Source of the DNA: Symsagittifera roscoffensis | Taxonomy: Eukaryota; Xenacoelomorpha; Acoela; Convolutidae | DNA length: 64,000 bases | Assembly (NCBI RefSeq): GCF_963678635.1 | Contig: NC_087070.1 | Location: 11,256,539 to 11,320,538 of the forward strand | Direction of reading: 5' to 3' | Shown: piece by piece, positions 11,166-22,500 of the stretch | Layout of the letters: every line of letters starts with the position of its first letter | Numbering within the stretch: the stretch's first letter is position 1 | The notes under the pieces: model-generated | The model's input: the letters and a program-made list of their open reading frames with translations, nothing else | Databases searched by the model: none | Told to the model about the DNA's origin: nothing | Program-made: the position numbers and the translations under genes

Positions 11166-11178
11166 AATTATACTTACC
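11166..11178 (-). promoter_or_regulatory. Consensus splice donor just after the env-tail stop, copy B
   Basis: On the - strand the stop codon TAA is followed at once by CAG|GTAAGTAT, a perfect 5' splice-site consensus. The same occurs in copy C near 51478-51488. This points to an intron in the 3' untranslated region of the env transcript. Candidate acceptors ending in TTTCAG exist downstream but cannot be chosen by eye. Confidence 0.45.
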
Positions 11179-11180
11179 TG

Positions 11181-14100
11181 TTAGTCGTCGGGGAAAAAAC
11201 CGTGGGGGAAGATGTCGTGTATTGTGTCGGAGTTTGTTAGTAATTTTGCTAGTATGCGAATGATGTTTTTAGTCTGAAGCAGTGGCCAAAGCAATTGAAG
11301 TGCTTTAATAGTTTTTAGTTCTTCAGTGCCAACTGCAAACTCATAAGGTGTGTTTTGAATGAGGTTATATAATTTGTGATTGTATTTAGTATTGTGGATG
11401 AATTCTAATATTGGGATTTCTATAGGTTGGATAAATTCATGTGGGATAAATAAGGGTCTGGATTCTTCTGCGTTAAAGGTCTTCGTGATGGGACAAAATA
11501 AATACATTTGGGTTATGGGATCATAATTGCGGAGGATGCCGTGAAGGTTAGTATCTTTGATGCAATATGTAAAATTAAGAAAAAATGGTGAAGTGTATTT
11601 AGAGTTAAGAAACTGAAAACGGTGGTGTGGTTGTCTTGATGGAGTGTGTAGGTCAAAATGATTTTTTATGAAGCGATAATATGTATATGTGTGGGTTTGT
11701 TTAGTGCGTAACATAATGTCGTGTGAGCAGTGCAAATCGCGTTCATGTGGTGCAAGGAAGTGGAAGGTTAGTGAAAATAATTGAAATTTTTCTTTAAAAC
11801 TTTCGTAAGCTTGCATGTCGGTTAGTGCTTCAGAAATGACGTGGTCGAATTTGCGATCAAATATATTGAGTGTAAATACATATGGTGTTTTGATGAAGAA
11901 TTTTTCTGTTAGTTGTGGGTTAGCGAAGCGATCATCATCTAAAAATTGGTCTTGGTTAGTTCGTATGATGTTATGATCGTAATATTCTAGCGTAAATTCG
12001 TTAGCTCGGGGTGCAGTGAATGTTTTTATTGATTTTTTATATCCTATATAAGTAAATTGTCTGCGTGAGTGATGTGGTGAGTCGATATAGCATATCTTGA
12101 TTTCTTTCTATATCGATGTGAGTATTAGATAAAGGTAGGCAAAGGGGATTAGTAAAATGATAATATGTTGTCCAATGAAGTGTAGGCATTAAAACATGTT
12201 CATCTACAAAACTACGTGTGTCGTTAGTGTCGTTAGGGGTGTTTAAAGTATATTGTGGAAATGAAGGTAAGGTGATTGCTAGAAAATCTTTTGTGTTAGT
12301 GTGATGTGGATGATTAATATATTCACGGGCTGTTCCTGGTTTGGTTGGGAATGGATGGTTTGGGAATTTTCTTTTAAAAGTGCGATAAGCTCTATTAGTG
12401 CTTTTTGATGATTCGGTGGAAGTGGATGATTGTGCTAATGATGCAGAATAAGCTGAAGAGGGTGTAGGGGTAGGTGGGTTTGGGGATTCTATTGTGGAAG
12501 AAATCTGATTTATAGTGGGGATGTTAGGGTGTAATAGTTGTTGTTGTAGGGTGATAAAATTATCGATTTCTTTGGAGATTTGGGGAATATCTGGAGAATT
12601 GGATGATCGGTCTGAATGAATGAAGAGTAGGTTGGGGTGACTTGTGAAGCATAAGAGGGTGTAGAAATGGATGGGAGTTGGTTACTTGGTGGGATTGGTT
12701 GAAAAGGTGGTTTGAAAATTATTGGATGGAGATGGTTCGGAGTCTGCAAATTCATCAGGGGTTTCAATATTAGGGTTATTGAGTTGTGAAATGGAGTATA
12801 AAACTGAAATATTTGAATTATGTCTGAATTCATGCCTGATGTTATATTACTAGTTAGGAAATCGGGTGGCGGGAAAGCAAAAGTGGAATTATTGTAATTG
12901 GAGTGTTGAGGTTGGTTGGATGGGAATTTGAGCGGTGTAGGGATCCAAGTTGTCGGCTCATCGTGGGCTAAAAAAAAATTATTATTTTGAGACTGAAAAG
13001 CGGTGGTATGGCGTTGTTCGATAATTTGTTCATATATATTTTCATCTTGTGAATGATGTGTCATTATATGTTGTATGGGACTTTGCGATATGTTTGGTCT
13101 AAAATTTGGATTATGTGTTATTGCTAAATTTCGAAAATTTTGTGGGACTAGGGTTAATGGATGTTTATGTGGTAAGGGTGGCAACTGTGGTGCTGTAGGC
13201 GTTATTTCTATATTATTATGTTCTTCGTCGTACGTGTTCTGTCTTGTCGCTATTTTTGTGTTATATTCTTTTATTTGTGCGTCTAAAAGAATTTTTTTTA
13301 TTGATGATGAAAAAATTCCAAAAAATCCTGCAAATAGTATGTGTGCTACACTTGCTTGTCTATTTACTTGTGTGTGTATAGCGCATGTATTATAGATTCC
13401 TTTTAAAAGTGAAAAAAGAAATCCTATAAAGTTAAACATTGCGTATGAAATAGTTAATTTTTCTAAGATGTAATAGGGCCATCCTAGAAAATCAAGAATT
13501 TCATTTTTTAGTGTGACAAACCTAAAAATATTTATGGGTGAGATATCTTGTGGTCGGTATTTTTCACCGTTTAGATATATATAGTCTTTTATGTCTTTAA
13601 AATATGCGCTATAATTTTGTGTTTAGATATCTGCAAATCCTGCGGTTTCGGCAAGTTTGCGTAAGTTTTGATCAATTGATTGTCTTTGTATAGTGTCCAT
13701 TTGTGTTAATAATTCTTGGAATTGTTGTGTTCTAATGTGATGTTGGATATCGGATTTTGAATATATTCCAATTGATTGTAAATCAATATTTGGGTTTCGA
13801 GCAATAGCTCTAATGCTTTCAGGTGAAAATTTTTTGAGTGATTGCATTAATGTGGGGTATGGGGTAAGAAGGTAATATTTTTCTTCATCAGGGTTCAGTT
13901 GTACTACATTGTGGCTATTTTCTAATCCACATGGGACTGCGGTATCCCAGAAATAGGTTCGTCTTGAAAGTGTGTCAACGAAATGTACTTTATTCTTATA
14001 AAAGATAGGGATTCTTTTATAGCATCGTTTATCTTCAAAAACATATAGTGGTGATACTTTTTTGGTACAGGTATAAAAACATAAAATGTTTCCTTCGTAG

Positions 14101-15583
14101 TCTAAAAAGTTTGATCTATTTCCTGATAGTAAATATCCTGCGTAGGGTATTTTTAATACTGCTAGTGCAAGTGATTGTAGGATTTGTGTTCGTTCTAATT
14201 CGCATAGTTGGTGAAGTGTTTCTAATTCAGAGAGTGACATTTCCTGGAAAATTCGGCTAATTGTGTAGTCTAATTTCATATCTAAGTAAATATCATAGTG
14301 GATATTACCAAAATAAGAATTATTCATTAGTGATAGTTCTTGTAAACGTGTGCTTCTAGTGTCATAGGGCTTTAGATGTCCACCTGGTTGACCATTACTT
14401 TTTTGAAAATTGACTGGTATATATGATGTTCCTTCGTTTAGAGGATGACTTGTGGCATAAGGGTTAATTTTTATTTTTCCAGTGGTCATGTCGAAACCTT
14501 TTTCGTATTCAACTAATATTTCAGAATATTGTGTTTTGTAAAGTGGGTTTCTGTATTTGCATGCAATTTCTGTTTCTTGATATATTTGAAAATGTGTCAA
14601 TTTATTTGCTATATTGTGGATGTTTCTAAAATCAGTACTTTGTTTTCGTGATGGATTTACTTGTTCATATGGAATTGATTGTATAAAATATTTCTCGTGA
14701 AATTTTATCATTCGAGCGTGTATTTTTGCTACTTGAAATGTTGTACATGTATCTTCGGGAAACCAAACAATAGTTGCTTGTGTTCGTGTTGTAGGGTCAC
14801 AATAGCCTTGATCGTTTTTACAAGGTAATCTAATTCCTTGATAGATCATTGTAATGTCAGATAAATCTCGTGTGAGTTGTATTTTTTCGAGTTGTATTTT
14901 CCAATCGAAAAACATTAATTCTTGATATCCTTTATTTTTTGTGTCTGCTTTGCAGTTTGAAGTGTTATTTATACCAATGTGTGGTATCCAGTGTTTATCG
15001 TGTATGTCATAAGTTAATCTTCCGTGTGCGCCGTTGTATGGGTATTTTTCATCTAGTTTTATATGTCCTTGATATCTTTCAAGTTCTGCTTGACGTACAG
15101 AATCTGAAAAAACTAATTCAGGAAATATACTAATTTTCTGTCGGTGTTTTTATTTCTTGTGATATTTAGTCTGAGTAACTCGTTTTTACAATCTTCGGGA
15201 TTGAGATGTAAAAGTCGTTCGATATTACTCTGGTAGAATGATTCGTGGTCAAGTCGGTTTTTATTTCCATTTGAGACTTGTGAACAATGTACTTTCTTTT
15301 CGGAAAATGTTGCTGTGAATTTGTATCCTATAACTGTTGTTGCTCGGGCTTTTGAATAGAGTGTCGCTATTACATTTGTAGTTTCTATAGCTTGTGGTTC
15401 TGTTTCGCATTGTGATACTTGATTTATTGCATATTTGTGTCGTGTTTTTTGTTCATTTTCTTCACAATCGTAATGTGTGACTAATAAGTCTTGGGGTCCT
15501 GTGCGGGGAGAAGGATTTATATTCTGATCGGAAATGACTAGAAAAAAGAGTTGGAGAAAAATTAATATTTTTAGAATATACAT
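11181..15583 (-). pseudogene. env: env with long C-terminal region, copy B
   Basis: The env ATG at 15583 gives a signal peptide and ectodomain; a small insertion near 15110 shifts the frame, which resumes for ~430 residues (14915-13623) up to a TAG. The next open stretch (13439-12510) begins in the membrane anchor and, without a break, runs past the anchor through a Pro/Asn-rich linker to the MNSD segment, which in copy C begins the long 3' ORF. That continuity shows that ectodomain, anchor and tail were one frame. A single-base loss near 12825 and later changes disrupt the tail; a clean piece survives at 11816-11181. Conserved-looking cysteines and a WFPEDTC motif mark the ectodomain. Confidence 0.75.
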
Positions 15584-16725
15584 GTGTATGATAGTCCTGA
15601 ATATGGGTTATAAAATGTGATGTAACCAATTGTCTTTTTGGTATATCTGTCGTATTTATATATTACTTCAGTTGTTATAAATGGTGGTGGTAGTGATTGA
15701 GCTGTTATAAATGGTGGGTTTAATGGTTAAGGATGTTGAGCAATGTTGTTTAGTTTAACTGTGATTTCAAATTTTAATTGTAGACTATTTTGTTGGAGTA
15801 TTTGGATGTGATGATCACGAATGTCTTCGTGGATATCTTGTCTATATTGTAATCTATTAAGTGCCCAGTTGTGGAGTCGATTACTTTCTGGGTGCTGTCC
15901 AAATAATGGTGGGGTTGCTGTGAATGTATTCCAGTCTAATCTTAGAGGGATATTTGTTGATGATTGTTCTCGATATCTAGCGTCGAGATTATTTGGGAAA
16001 TTTAAAGGGAAAGGTGTCGGTGAAATTTGGCTTATTGATGGTGTTGATGGTAGTGACAATGTTTCTGGTAGTGATGATGATGTTGTTGTATCGGTAGAAA
16101 TATCTATTGGATCATTTATTAAATTGGGTTCACCTTGTGTGAATGATTGTGTTGTCCAATATGGTAGTCGTGATGTTTGGTTTGGAGGGTTTAAGGGATT
16201 TTCACGGATTTGTTCAGATGTTGGTGTTGAACCTAAGTAATCTGAGGGTAGACTTGAGGTGCTACGTTGTGAAAGAAGCGTAGGGGTTTCTGGTAATATA
16301 CCAATTGGGTTTTCCGGAGTACTTTGTGATGGGGATTGGGGTATATCAAAATGAACTCGGGGGGTTTGAAAATTTCTGTTTCGTCGTGGATGTATAATTT
16401 GTCTATTTATTTCAACTGTATTTTGATTTTGACTAAGATTTCGTTTTCTACTTAATTCTTGTGGAAGTGTTGGGTACAAGTTATATGTTGGTTCACTTAG
16501 AGGTGCTTGTCGTTGAACTGGTTCTAGTGGTTCAGATAAGCGAGCGTGTCGTTCTTCAAAGGTATATGGGTTATCTTGGAAAGAAATTCGTGTAGATGTT
16601 TGGGGGTTTTGGGTAGTTGTAGGTGGTGTCGGGTTTTCTTGGGATGATGTCGGTGAAGACTGACTGTGTGATTGTTGGTTAGCAATTTTTGAGGGTTTTT
16701 TATTGATTTCTTTTAGTGAAAAAAT
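15573..16725 (-). pseudogene. ORF-P, copy B unit 1 (premature stop)
   Basis: The frame is open for about 330 codons to TAA at 15727-15729; without that nonsense codon it would run 52 codons further and overlap the env ATG at 15583, as in copies A and C. No ATG lies near the beginning. Content: Gln/Pro/Ser/Thr-rich N-terminal two thirds, then a region with LDWNTFTATPPLFGQHPESN and a charged helix-like stretch. The upstream end overlaps the last codons of ORF-b. Confidence 0.55.
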
Positions 16726-16901
16726 TTATGTTTATTGTAGTATTCTTCTAGAAAAAGGATTAAAAGGATTGTTGCTAAGGCGAATGTTATGACTGCCTTC
16801 TTTATACATTTGCATATTGTCCAAATGAGGGATGATAAAAATGTTATAAAAATTACAAACTGTAAAAAAATATCTGTTCTACTAAAAATGGTTCGTATCA
16901 T
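16713..16901 (-). CDS. ORF-b, 62-aa membrane protein, copy B unit 1
   Basis: Intact 62-codon ORF with two hydrophobic segments. It differs from the copy A protein by a few conservative changes (for example Leu to Gln in the first segment, Leu to Trp in the middle). ATGA overlap with ORF-a at 16898-16901. Confidence 0.6.
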   Translation of the reverse strand: MIRTIFSRTDIFLQFVIFITFLSSLIWTICKCIKKAVITFALATILLILFLEEYYNKHKFFH

Positions 16902-17128
16902 TTAGATAAGTTTTGTGTCTCGTACCTGTGAATATGGTCAATGGCTTTTGAGAGTTGGAGGTATAGTTCAAATATGGAATAGAAAATTTAAAAAATATTG
17001 CAAAAAATGATTAAGATTATTACAAAAGCTTCAAAGGTATCAAAAAGAAATATGAATAAAAGTTTAAATATTGTTAAAAAGTTTATGAAAATGTTGAGTA
17101 TTAAGTTGACTGATCGAGAGAAGAGCAT
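16898..17128 (-). pseudogene. ORF-a, copy B unit 1 (nonsense)
   Basis: The frame starts at ATG 17128 and ends in the TGA overlapping ORF-b. It carries the same in-frame TAA at codon 47 as copy A, where copy C encodes Leu. The shared lesion links A and B as sister copies. Confidence 0.55.
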
Positions 17129-17721
17129 TGAAAAAATGGCTTCTTGATCGAATATTTTTTGTTGTTTGGGGCAATTTTCAAGTGTGGTCGAATTATTTAT
17201 TGGTTTTTTGACAAGTGGGTTGGGTTTTGTGAAAAATTGTTGGGGGCGAATTTTATGGTGTTCGGGAGGTCTTCTTTTACTTTATTTTTATTTGTCAAGT
17301 GATCTGGGGTATTTTTGATTTTTGAAATTTTTATACTTTAGGCTATGGTCGTTCTTTTACTTTAGGCTAATTTAACATTTTTGTTTGGGGGGTATTTGAG
17401 GTCTGAGTTGGGGAAATATTGTTGATCTTTGGGTTATTAGATAAGGGAGGGTTATGAAATTATGGTGATTTTTATTTTAGTTGTCAAGTTGGAGTGGTTT
17501 GCTTATATTTGACCTGGAGGTCGTAAAGTTATAGTTATAGATATGCCTGGAGTTTAATATCTTTCGTCTAATTGGTTTGTGTTAGAGTTATAGGAGGTGA
17601 CGGATTGAATGAATCTTATTGGCTAATTTTGAACTAGAATCGCTGCGTGTTTGTCAGCATGTTATTTTGAAAAATGAAAGTTTAAAATGTTTCAGAGGTG
17701 CAAAGATTATTGATTGTAAAA

Positions 17722-18480
17722 TTAAAGTTGTTTTTGAAATTCAACTTTCTTTAATATTTTAGATTGTGGAATGAATGTTTTGTAGTTTTTGCGTGGTTGA
17801 TTTCTAAGTCGTGATGACTCTCTAGGTTCTGATTTCTCTAATTGTTCTTGGGGTATCAAATTTTCTGTCATTTTTCTATTTTTCTTTCTTTTTGATGTAT
17901 ATTTTGAGCTAGCTTTTTTTGTATTGTTTTTCGTTGTAGTTGATTTTTTATTTTGGTTTTCGAGGTGAATGTCATGTTGTTCTTTTGTTTCATTTTCCGT
18001 ATGTGGGTTATTTTGAATAACTTTTAAACCTGTGAAAGAATATAATTGAGTTAGTTCGCGTAGTGCGTATTCTTTTGGGTAATAAGGTAATAGATTGTTT
18101 CGATGCTGAACAATTTCTTTTTGGTCTGAGTCGGTGATTTTAAATGTTACGTCAGTGGGTTTGGCAATTATTTGGTATGGTCCTTTACGAAGGGGTTGTA
18201 ATTTTTCAGAAATTCCTTTTTGAGTGTTAAAATTAGGTATTACAACAAATGTTCCAATTTTTAAATCAGAGGCTGGTGTAAAGCGTGAATTTATTTGTTC
18301 ATTAATGTTTTGCCTTTGTACAGAATCTGAAAAAACTTGGAAATATACTAATTTTCTGTCGGTGTTTTTATTTCTTGTGATATTTATTCTCGTTTTTACA
18401 ATCTTCGGGATTGAGATGTAAAAGTCGTTCGATATTACTCTGGTAGAATGTTTCGTGGTCAAGTCGGTTTTTATTTCCAT
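17722..18480 (-). pseudogene. Chimeric ORF: env fragment fused to integrase C-terminus
   Basis: The 252-codon frame begins inside the env fragment of unit 2. From about residue 35 it follows the env frame, then at the duplication junction it switches to integrase C-terminal sequence, including LKIGTFVVIPNFNTQKG and the KGPYQIIAK GPY/F module, and the Lys-rich tail ending at 17722. It exists only because of the tandem duplication. There is no reason to think it is expressed, but it is an in-frame gene fusion. Confidence 0.75.
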
Positions 18481-18793
18481 TTGAGACTTGTGAACAATGT
18501 ACTTTCTTTTCGGAAAATGTTGCTGTGAATTTGTATCCTATAACCGTTGTTGCTCGGGCTTTTGAATAGAGTGTCGCTATTACATTTGTAGTTTCTATAG
18601 CTTGTGGTTCTGTTTCGCATTGTGATACTTGATTTATTGCATATTTGTGTCGTGTTTTTTGTTCATTTTCTTCACAATCGTAATTTGTGACTAATAAGTC
18701 TTGGGGTCCTGTGCGGGGAGAAGGATTTATATTCTGATCGGAAATTACTAGAAAAAAGAGTTGGAGAAAAATTAATATTTTTAGAATATACAT
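18368..18793 (-). pseudogene. env: env 5' fragment, copy B unit 2
   Basis: Signal peptide and about 130 env residues, then a ~10-base deletion shifts the frame shortly before the duplication junction. It is a dead-end duplicate of the env start at 15583. Confidence 0.8.
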
Positions 18794-19935
18794 GTGTATG
18801 ATAGTCCTGAATATGGGTTATAAAATGTGATGTAACCAATTGTCTTTTTGGTATATCTGTCGTATTTATATATTACTTCAGTTGTTATAAATGGTGGTGG
18901 TAGTGATTGAGCTGTTATAAATGGTGGGTTTAATGGTTAAGGATGTTGAGCAATGTTGTTTAGTTTAACTGTGATTTCAAATTTTAATTGTAGACTATTT
19001 TGTTGGAGTATTTGGATGTTATGATCACGAATGTCTTCGTGGATATCTTGTCTATATTGTAATCTATTAAGTGCCCAGTTGTGGAGTCGGTTACTTTCTG
19101 GGTGCTGTCCAAATAATGGTGGGGTTGCTGTGAATGTATTCCAGTCTAATCTTAGAGGGATATTTGTTGATGATTGTTCTCGATATCTAGCGTCGAGATT
19201 ATTTGGGAAATTTAAAGGGAAAGGTGTCGGTGAAATTTGGCTTATTGATGGTGTTGATGGTAGTGACAATGTTTCTGGTAGTGATGATGATGTTGTTGTA
19301 TCGGTAGAAATATCTATTGGATCATTTATTAAATTGGGTTCACCTTGTGTGAATGATTGTGTTGTCCAATATGGTAGTCGTGATGTTTGGTTTGGAGGGT
19401 TTAAGGGATTTTCACGGATTTGTTCAGATGTTGGTGTTGAACCTAAGTAATCTGAGGGTAGACTTGAGGTGCTACGTTGTGAAAGAAGCGTAGGGGTTTC
19501 TGGTAATATACCAATTGGGTTTTCCGGAGTATTTTGTGATGGGGATTGGGGTATATCAAAATGAACTCGGGGGGTTTGAAAATTTCTGTTTCGTCGTGGA
19601 TGTATAATTTGTCTATTTATTTCAACTGTTTTTTGATTTTGACTAAGATTTCGTATTCTACTTAATTCTTGTGGAAGTGTTGGGTACAAGTTATATGTTG
19701 GTTCACTTAGAGGTGCTTGTCGTTGAACTGGTTCTAGTGGTTCAGATAAGCGAGCGTGTCGTTCTTCAAAGGTATATGGGTTATCTTGGAAAGAAATTCG
19801 TGTAGATGTTTGGGGGTTTTGGGTAGTTGTAGGTGGTGTCGGGTTTTCTTGGGATGATGTCGGTGAAGACTGACTGTGCGATTGTTGGTTAGCATTTTTT
19901 GAGGGTTTTTTATTGATTTCTTTTAGTGAAAAAAT
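18781..19935 (-). pseudogene. ORF-P, copy B unit 2 (premature stop)
   Basis: Near-identical to the unit 1 frame, with the same TAA (18937-18939) 52 codons before the expected end, so the nonsense change predates the duplication. No ATG near the start. Confidence 0.5.
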
Positions 19936-20111
19936 TTATGTTTATTGTAGTATTCTTCTAGAAAAAGGATTAAAAGGATTGTTGCTAAGGCGAATGTTAT
20001 GACTGCCTTCTTTATACATTTGCATATTGTCAAGATGAGGGATGATAAAAATATTATAAAAATTACAAATAGTAAAAAAATATCTGTTCTACTAAAAATG
20101 GTTCGTATCAT
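19923..20111 (-). CDS. ORF-b, 62-aa membrane protein, copy B unit 2
   Basis: Intact; differs from the copy A protein by a single Thr to Ile change in the first hydrophobic segment. Same ATGA overlap with the ORF-a frame. Confidence 0.6.
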   Translation of the reverse strand: MIRTIFSRTDIFLLFVIFIIFLSSLILTICKCIKKAVITFALATILLILFLEEYYNKHKFFH

Positions 20112-20337
20112 TTAGATAAGTTTTGTGTCTCGTACCTGTGAATATGGTCAATGGCTTTTGAGAGTTGGAGGTATAGTTCAAATATGGAATAGAAAATTTA
20201 AAAAATATTGCAAAAAATGATTAAGATTATTACAAAAGCTTCAAAGGTATCAAAAGAAATATGAATAAAAGTTTAAATATTGTTAAAAAGTTTATGAAAA
20301 TGTTGAGTATTAAGTTGACTGATCGAGAGAAGAGCAT
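20108..20337 (-). pseudogene. ORF-a, copy B unit 2 (frameshift and nonsense)
   Basis: Begins with ATG at 20337. One A is missing from an A-run near 20255 compared with unit 1, and the codon 47 TAA is also present downstream. Confidence 0.5.
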
Positions 20338-20931
20338 TGAAAAAATGGCTTCTTGATCGAATATTTTTTGTTGTTTGGGGCAATTTTCAAGTGTGGTCGA
20401 ATTATTTTTTGGTTTTTTGACAAGTGGGTTGAGTTTTGTGAAAAATTGTTGGGGGCGAATTTTATGGTGTTCGGGAGGTCTTCTGTTACTTTATTTTTAT
20501 TTGTCAAGTGATCTGGGGTATTTTTGAAATTTTTATACCTTAGGCTAGTTTAATATGTTCGTTCTTTTACTTTAGGCTAATTTAACATTTTTGTATGGGG
20601 GGTATTTGAGGTCTGAGTTGGGGAAATATTGTTGATCTTTGGGTTATTAGATAAGGGAGGGTTATGATATTATGGTGATATTTATTTTAGTTGTCAAGTT
20701 GGAGTGGTTTGCTTATTTTTGACCTGGAGGTCGTAAAGTTATACTTATAGATATGCCTGGAGTTTAATATCTTTCGTCTAATTGGTTTGTGTTAGAGTTA
20801 TAGGAGGTGACGGATTGAATGAATCTTATTGGCTAATTTTGAACTAGAATCGCTGCGTGTTTGTCAGCATGTTATTTTGAAAAATAAAAGTTTAAAATGT
20901 TTCAGAGGTGCAAAGGTTATTGATTGTAAAA

Positions 20932-22500
20932 TTAAAGTTGTTTTTGAAATTCAACTTTCTTTAATATTTTAGATTGTGGAATGAATGTTTTGTAGTTTTT
21001 GCGTGGTTGATTTCTAAGTCGTGATGACTCTCTAGGTTCTGATTTCTCTAATTGTTCTTGGGGTATAATTTTTTCTGTCATTTTTCTATTTTTTCTTTCT
21101 TTTTGATGTATATTTTGAGCTAGCTTTTTTGTATTGTTTTTCTTTGTAGTTGATTTTTTATTTTGGTTTTCGAGGTGAATGTCATGTTGTTCTTTTGTTT
21201 CATTTTCCGTATGTGGGTTATTTTGAATAACTTTTAAACCTGTGAAAGAATATAATTGAGTTAGTTCGCGTAGTGCGTATTCTTTTGGGTAATAAGGTAA
21301 TAGATTGTTTCAATGCTGAACAATTTCTTTTTGGTCTGAGTCGGTGATTTTATATGTTACGTCAGTGGGTTTGGCAATTATTTGGTATGGTCCTTTACGA
21401 AGGGGTTGTAATTTTTTAGAAATTCCTTTTTGAGTGTTAAAATTAGGTATTAAAACAAATGTTCCAATTTTTAAATCAGAGGCTGGTGTAAAGCGTGAAT
21501 TTATTTGTTCATTAATGTTTTGTTTTGTAACAACTTTTTTGTTACTTTTTGGTAAATTTCATTGTGTTTTTTATCTCTATTTAAAATCCATTCGGTGTGT
21601 GTACCGGAGGCTAATTTAAGAATTTGTGGGTGATGAAAATGATCTTCATCATGTGTGTGTAAAGGTAGGTTATAACAAATTGAGTCTTTATTCGGTTGAC
21701 AATGACTTTGTGCATTTTTATGAGAGTTTGCTGTAAACATAATTGGTTTGCGTGGCTTTTGATTAAAAACCATTTCATATGGTGACATTCCTAGAGTTGT
21801 CGTGATTTGTGAATTATATGCTAAGGGAAATAGTTTTACATCTGCTGACCATTCGGTGTATCTTGTGTCATTTCCATTTATGATACATCTAAGATATTCT
21901 TGTAATGAACGGTTCATACCTTCGACTAAGCCGTTTGTCCAAGGTGCATGAGATGTACGTGGTTTGTGTTTGATGTTATATAAATGACATAGTGTGATGA
22001 TTTCATTATTTATGAATTCTGTACCGTTGTCTGTAACTAAAATTTCGGGTAGTCCGAACTTGGCTATCCAGTGTTCATAAAGTGTTGTGTAAGCGTAATA
22101 AGCGTTACAATGTGGTACTGGGTTAAGTGCTACATAATGTGTAAATGCGTCAACATTTACCAGAATGTAGGAGTTTCCTTCAGATGAAGGTGAAATTGGT
22201 CCTTTTGTATCGAATGAGATACGATGGTTAAAGTATAAACTTTGTCCTTTAAAATCTTGTTTTTGTGCTATTTGTTTTTGATTTGGATAAGGTTTATTTA
22301 GCTGACATACTATACAATCATTGCATAGTACTTTTATCCAAATTGGTGCATTTGGGAAAAAGAAAATTTGTATAAAATTTGAATATGTTTTCTCTGATCC
22401 AGAGTGTCCTTTAATGTTTTGTGTATGTGAAATGTTAAAAGCTATGAGAATCGTACTTAAGGGGAGACAGGGAACTGTAGATTCATTTAATTGGTATTCT
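20932..22500 (-). pseudogene. int: Integrase, copy B
   Basis: Runs from the frame break just past the 547-codon RT-RNase H frame (22499) down to TAA at 20932. The HHCC zinc-binding region (about 22290-22440), the D, D, E core (about 22170 to 21910) and the GPY/F module are recognisable. The core lies in more than one frame; a clean piece is 21917-21501. The C-terminal end is duplicated at 17722-18290. Confidence 0.85.

Larger units (their letters stand above)
9161..11180 (-). other. 3' terminal noncoding region, copy B (probable LTR-containing)
   Basis: About 2 kb without a credible gene, collinear with 49485-51490 in copy C. Its outer end reads TGAGTTAGG on the + strand, which corresponds to a CA-3' terminus for the - strand element, as expected of an LTR end. 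It contains a 13-bp perfect hairpin, two adjacent 10-bp palindromes between direct repeats, and splice-like signals on both strands (separate entries). I could not find a second copy at the 5' side of copy B, so LTR length is unknown. Confidence 0.6.
15098..18320 (-). repeat. Internal tandem duplication, unit 1 of copy B
   Basis: Unit of ~3.2 kb, repeated at 18321-21529, containing the integrase C-terminal part, spacer, ORF-a, ORF-b, ORF-P and the start of env. The novel junction at about 18318-18320 joins the integrase coding region to env codons, with only GTA in common between the parental sites, so it looks like a microhomology-mediated duplication. Confidence 0.88.
18321..21529 (-). repeat. 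Internal tandem duplication, unit 2 of copy B
   Basis: Second unit of the duplication, in the same orientation and nearly identical to 15098-18320 apart from small indels, which indicates a recent event compared with the divergence from copy C. This unit joins the rest of integrase upstream; unit 1 joins the rest of env downstream. Confidence 0.88.

Noticed and set aside
15821..16240. 139-codon plus-strand frame, also at 19031-19450 and 56145-56564
   Set aside because: Exact antisense shadow of the repetitive Ser/Thr/Pro part of ORF-P.
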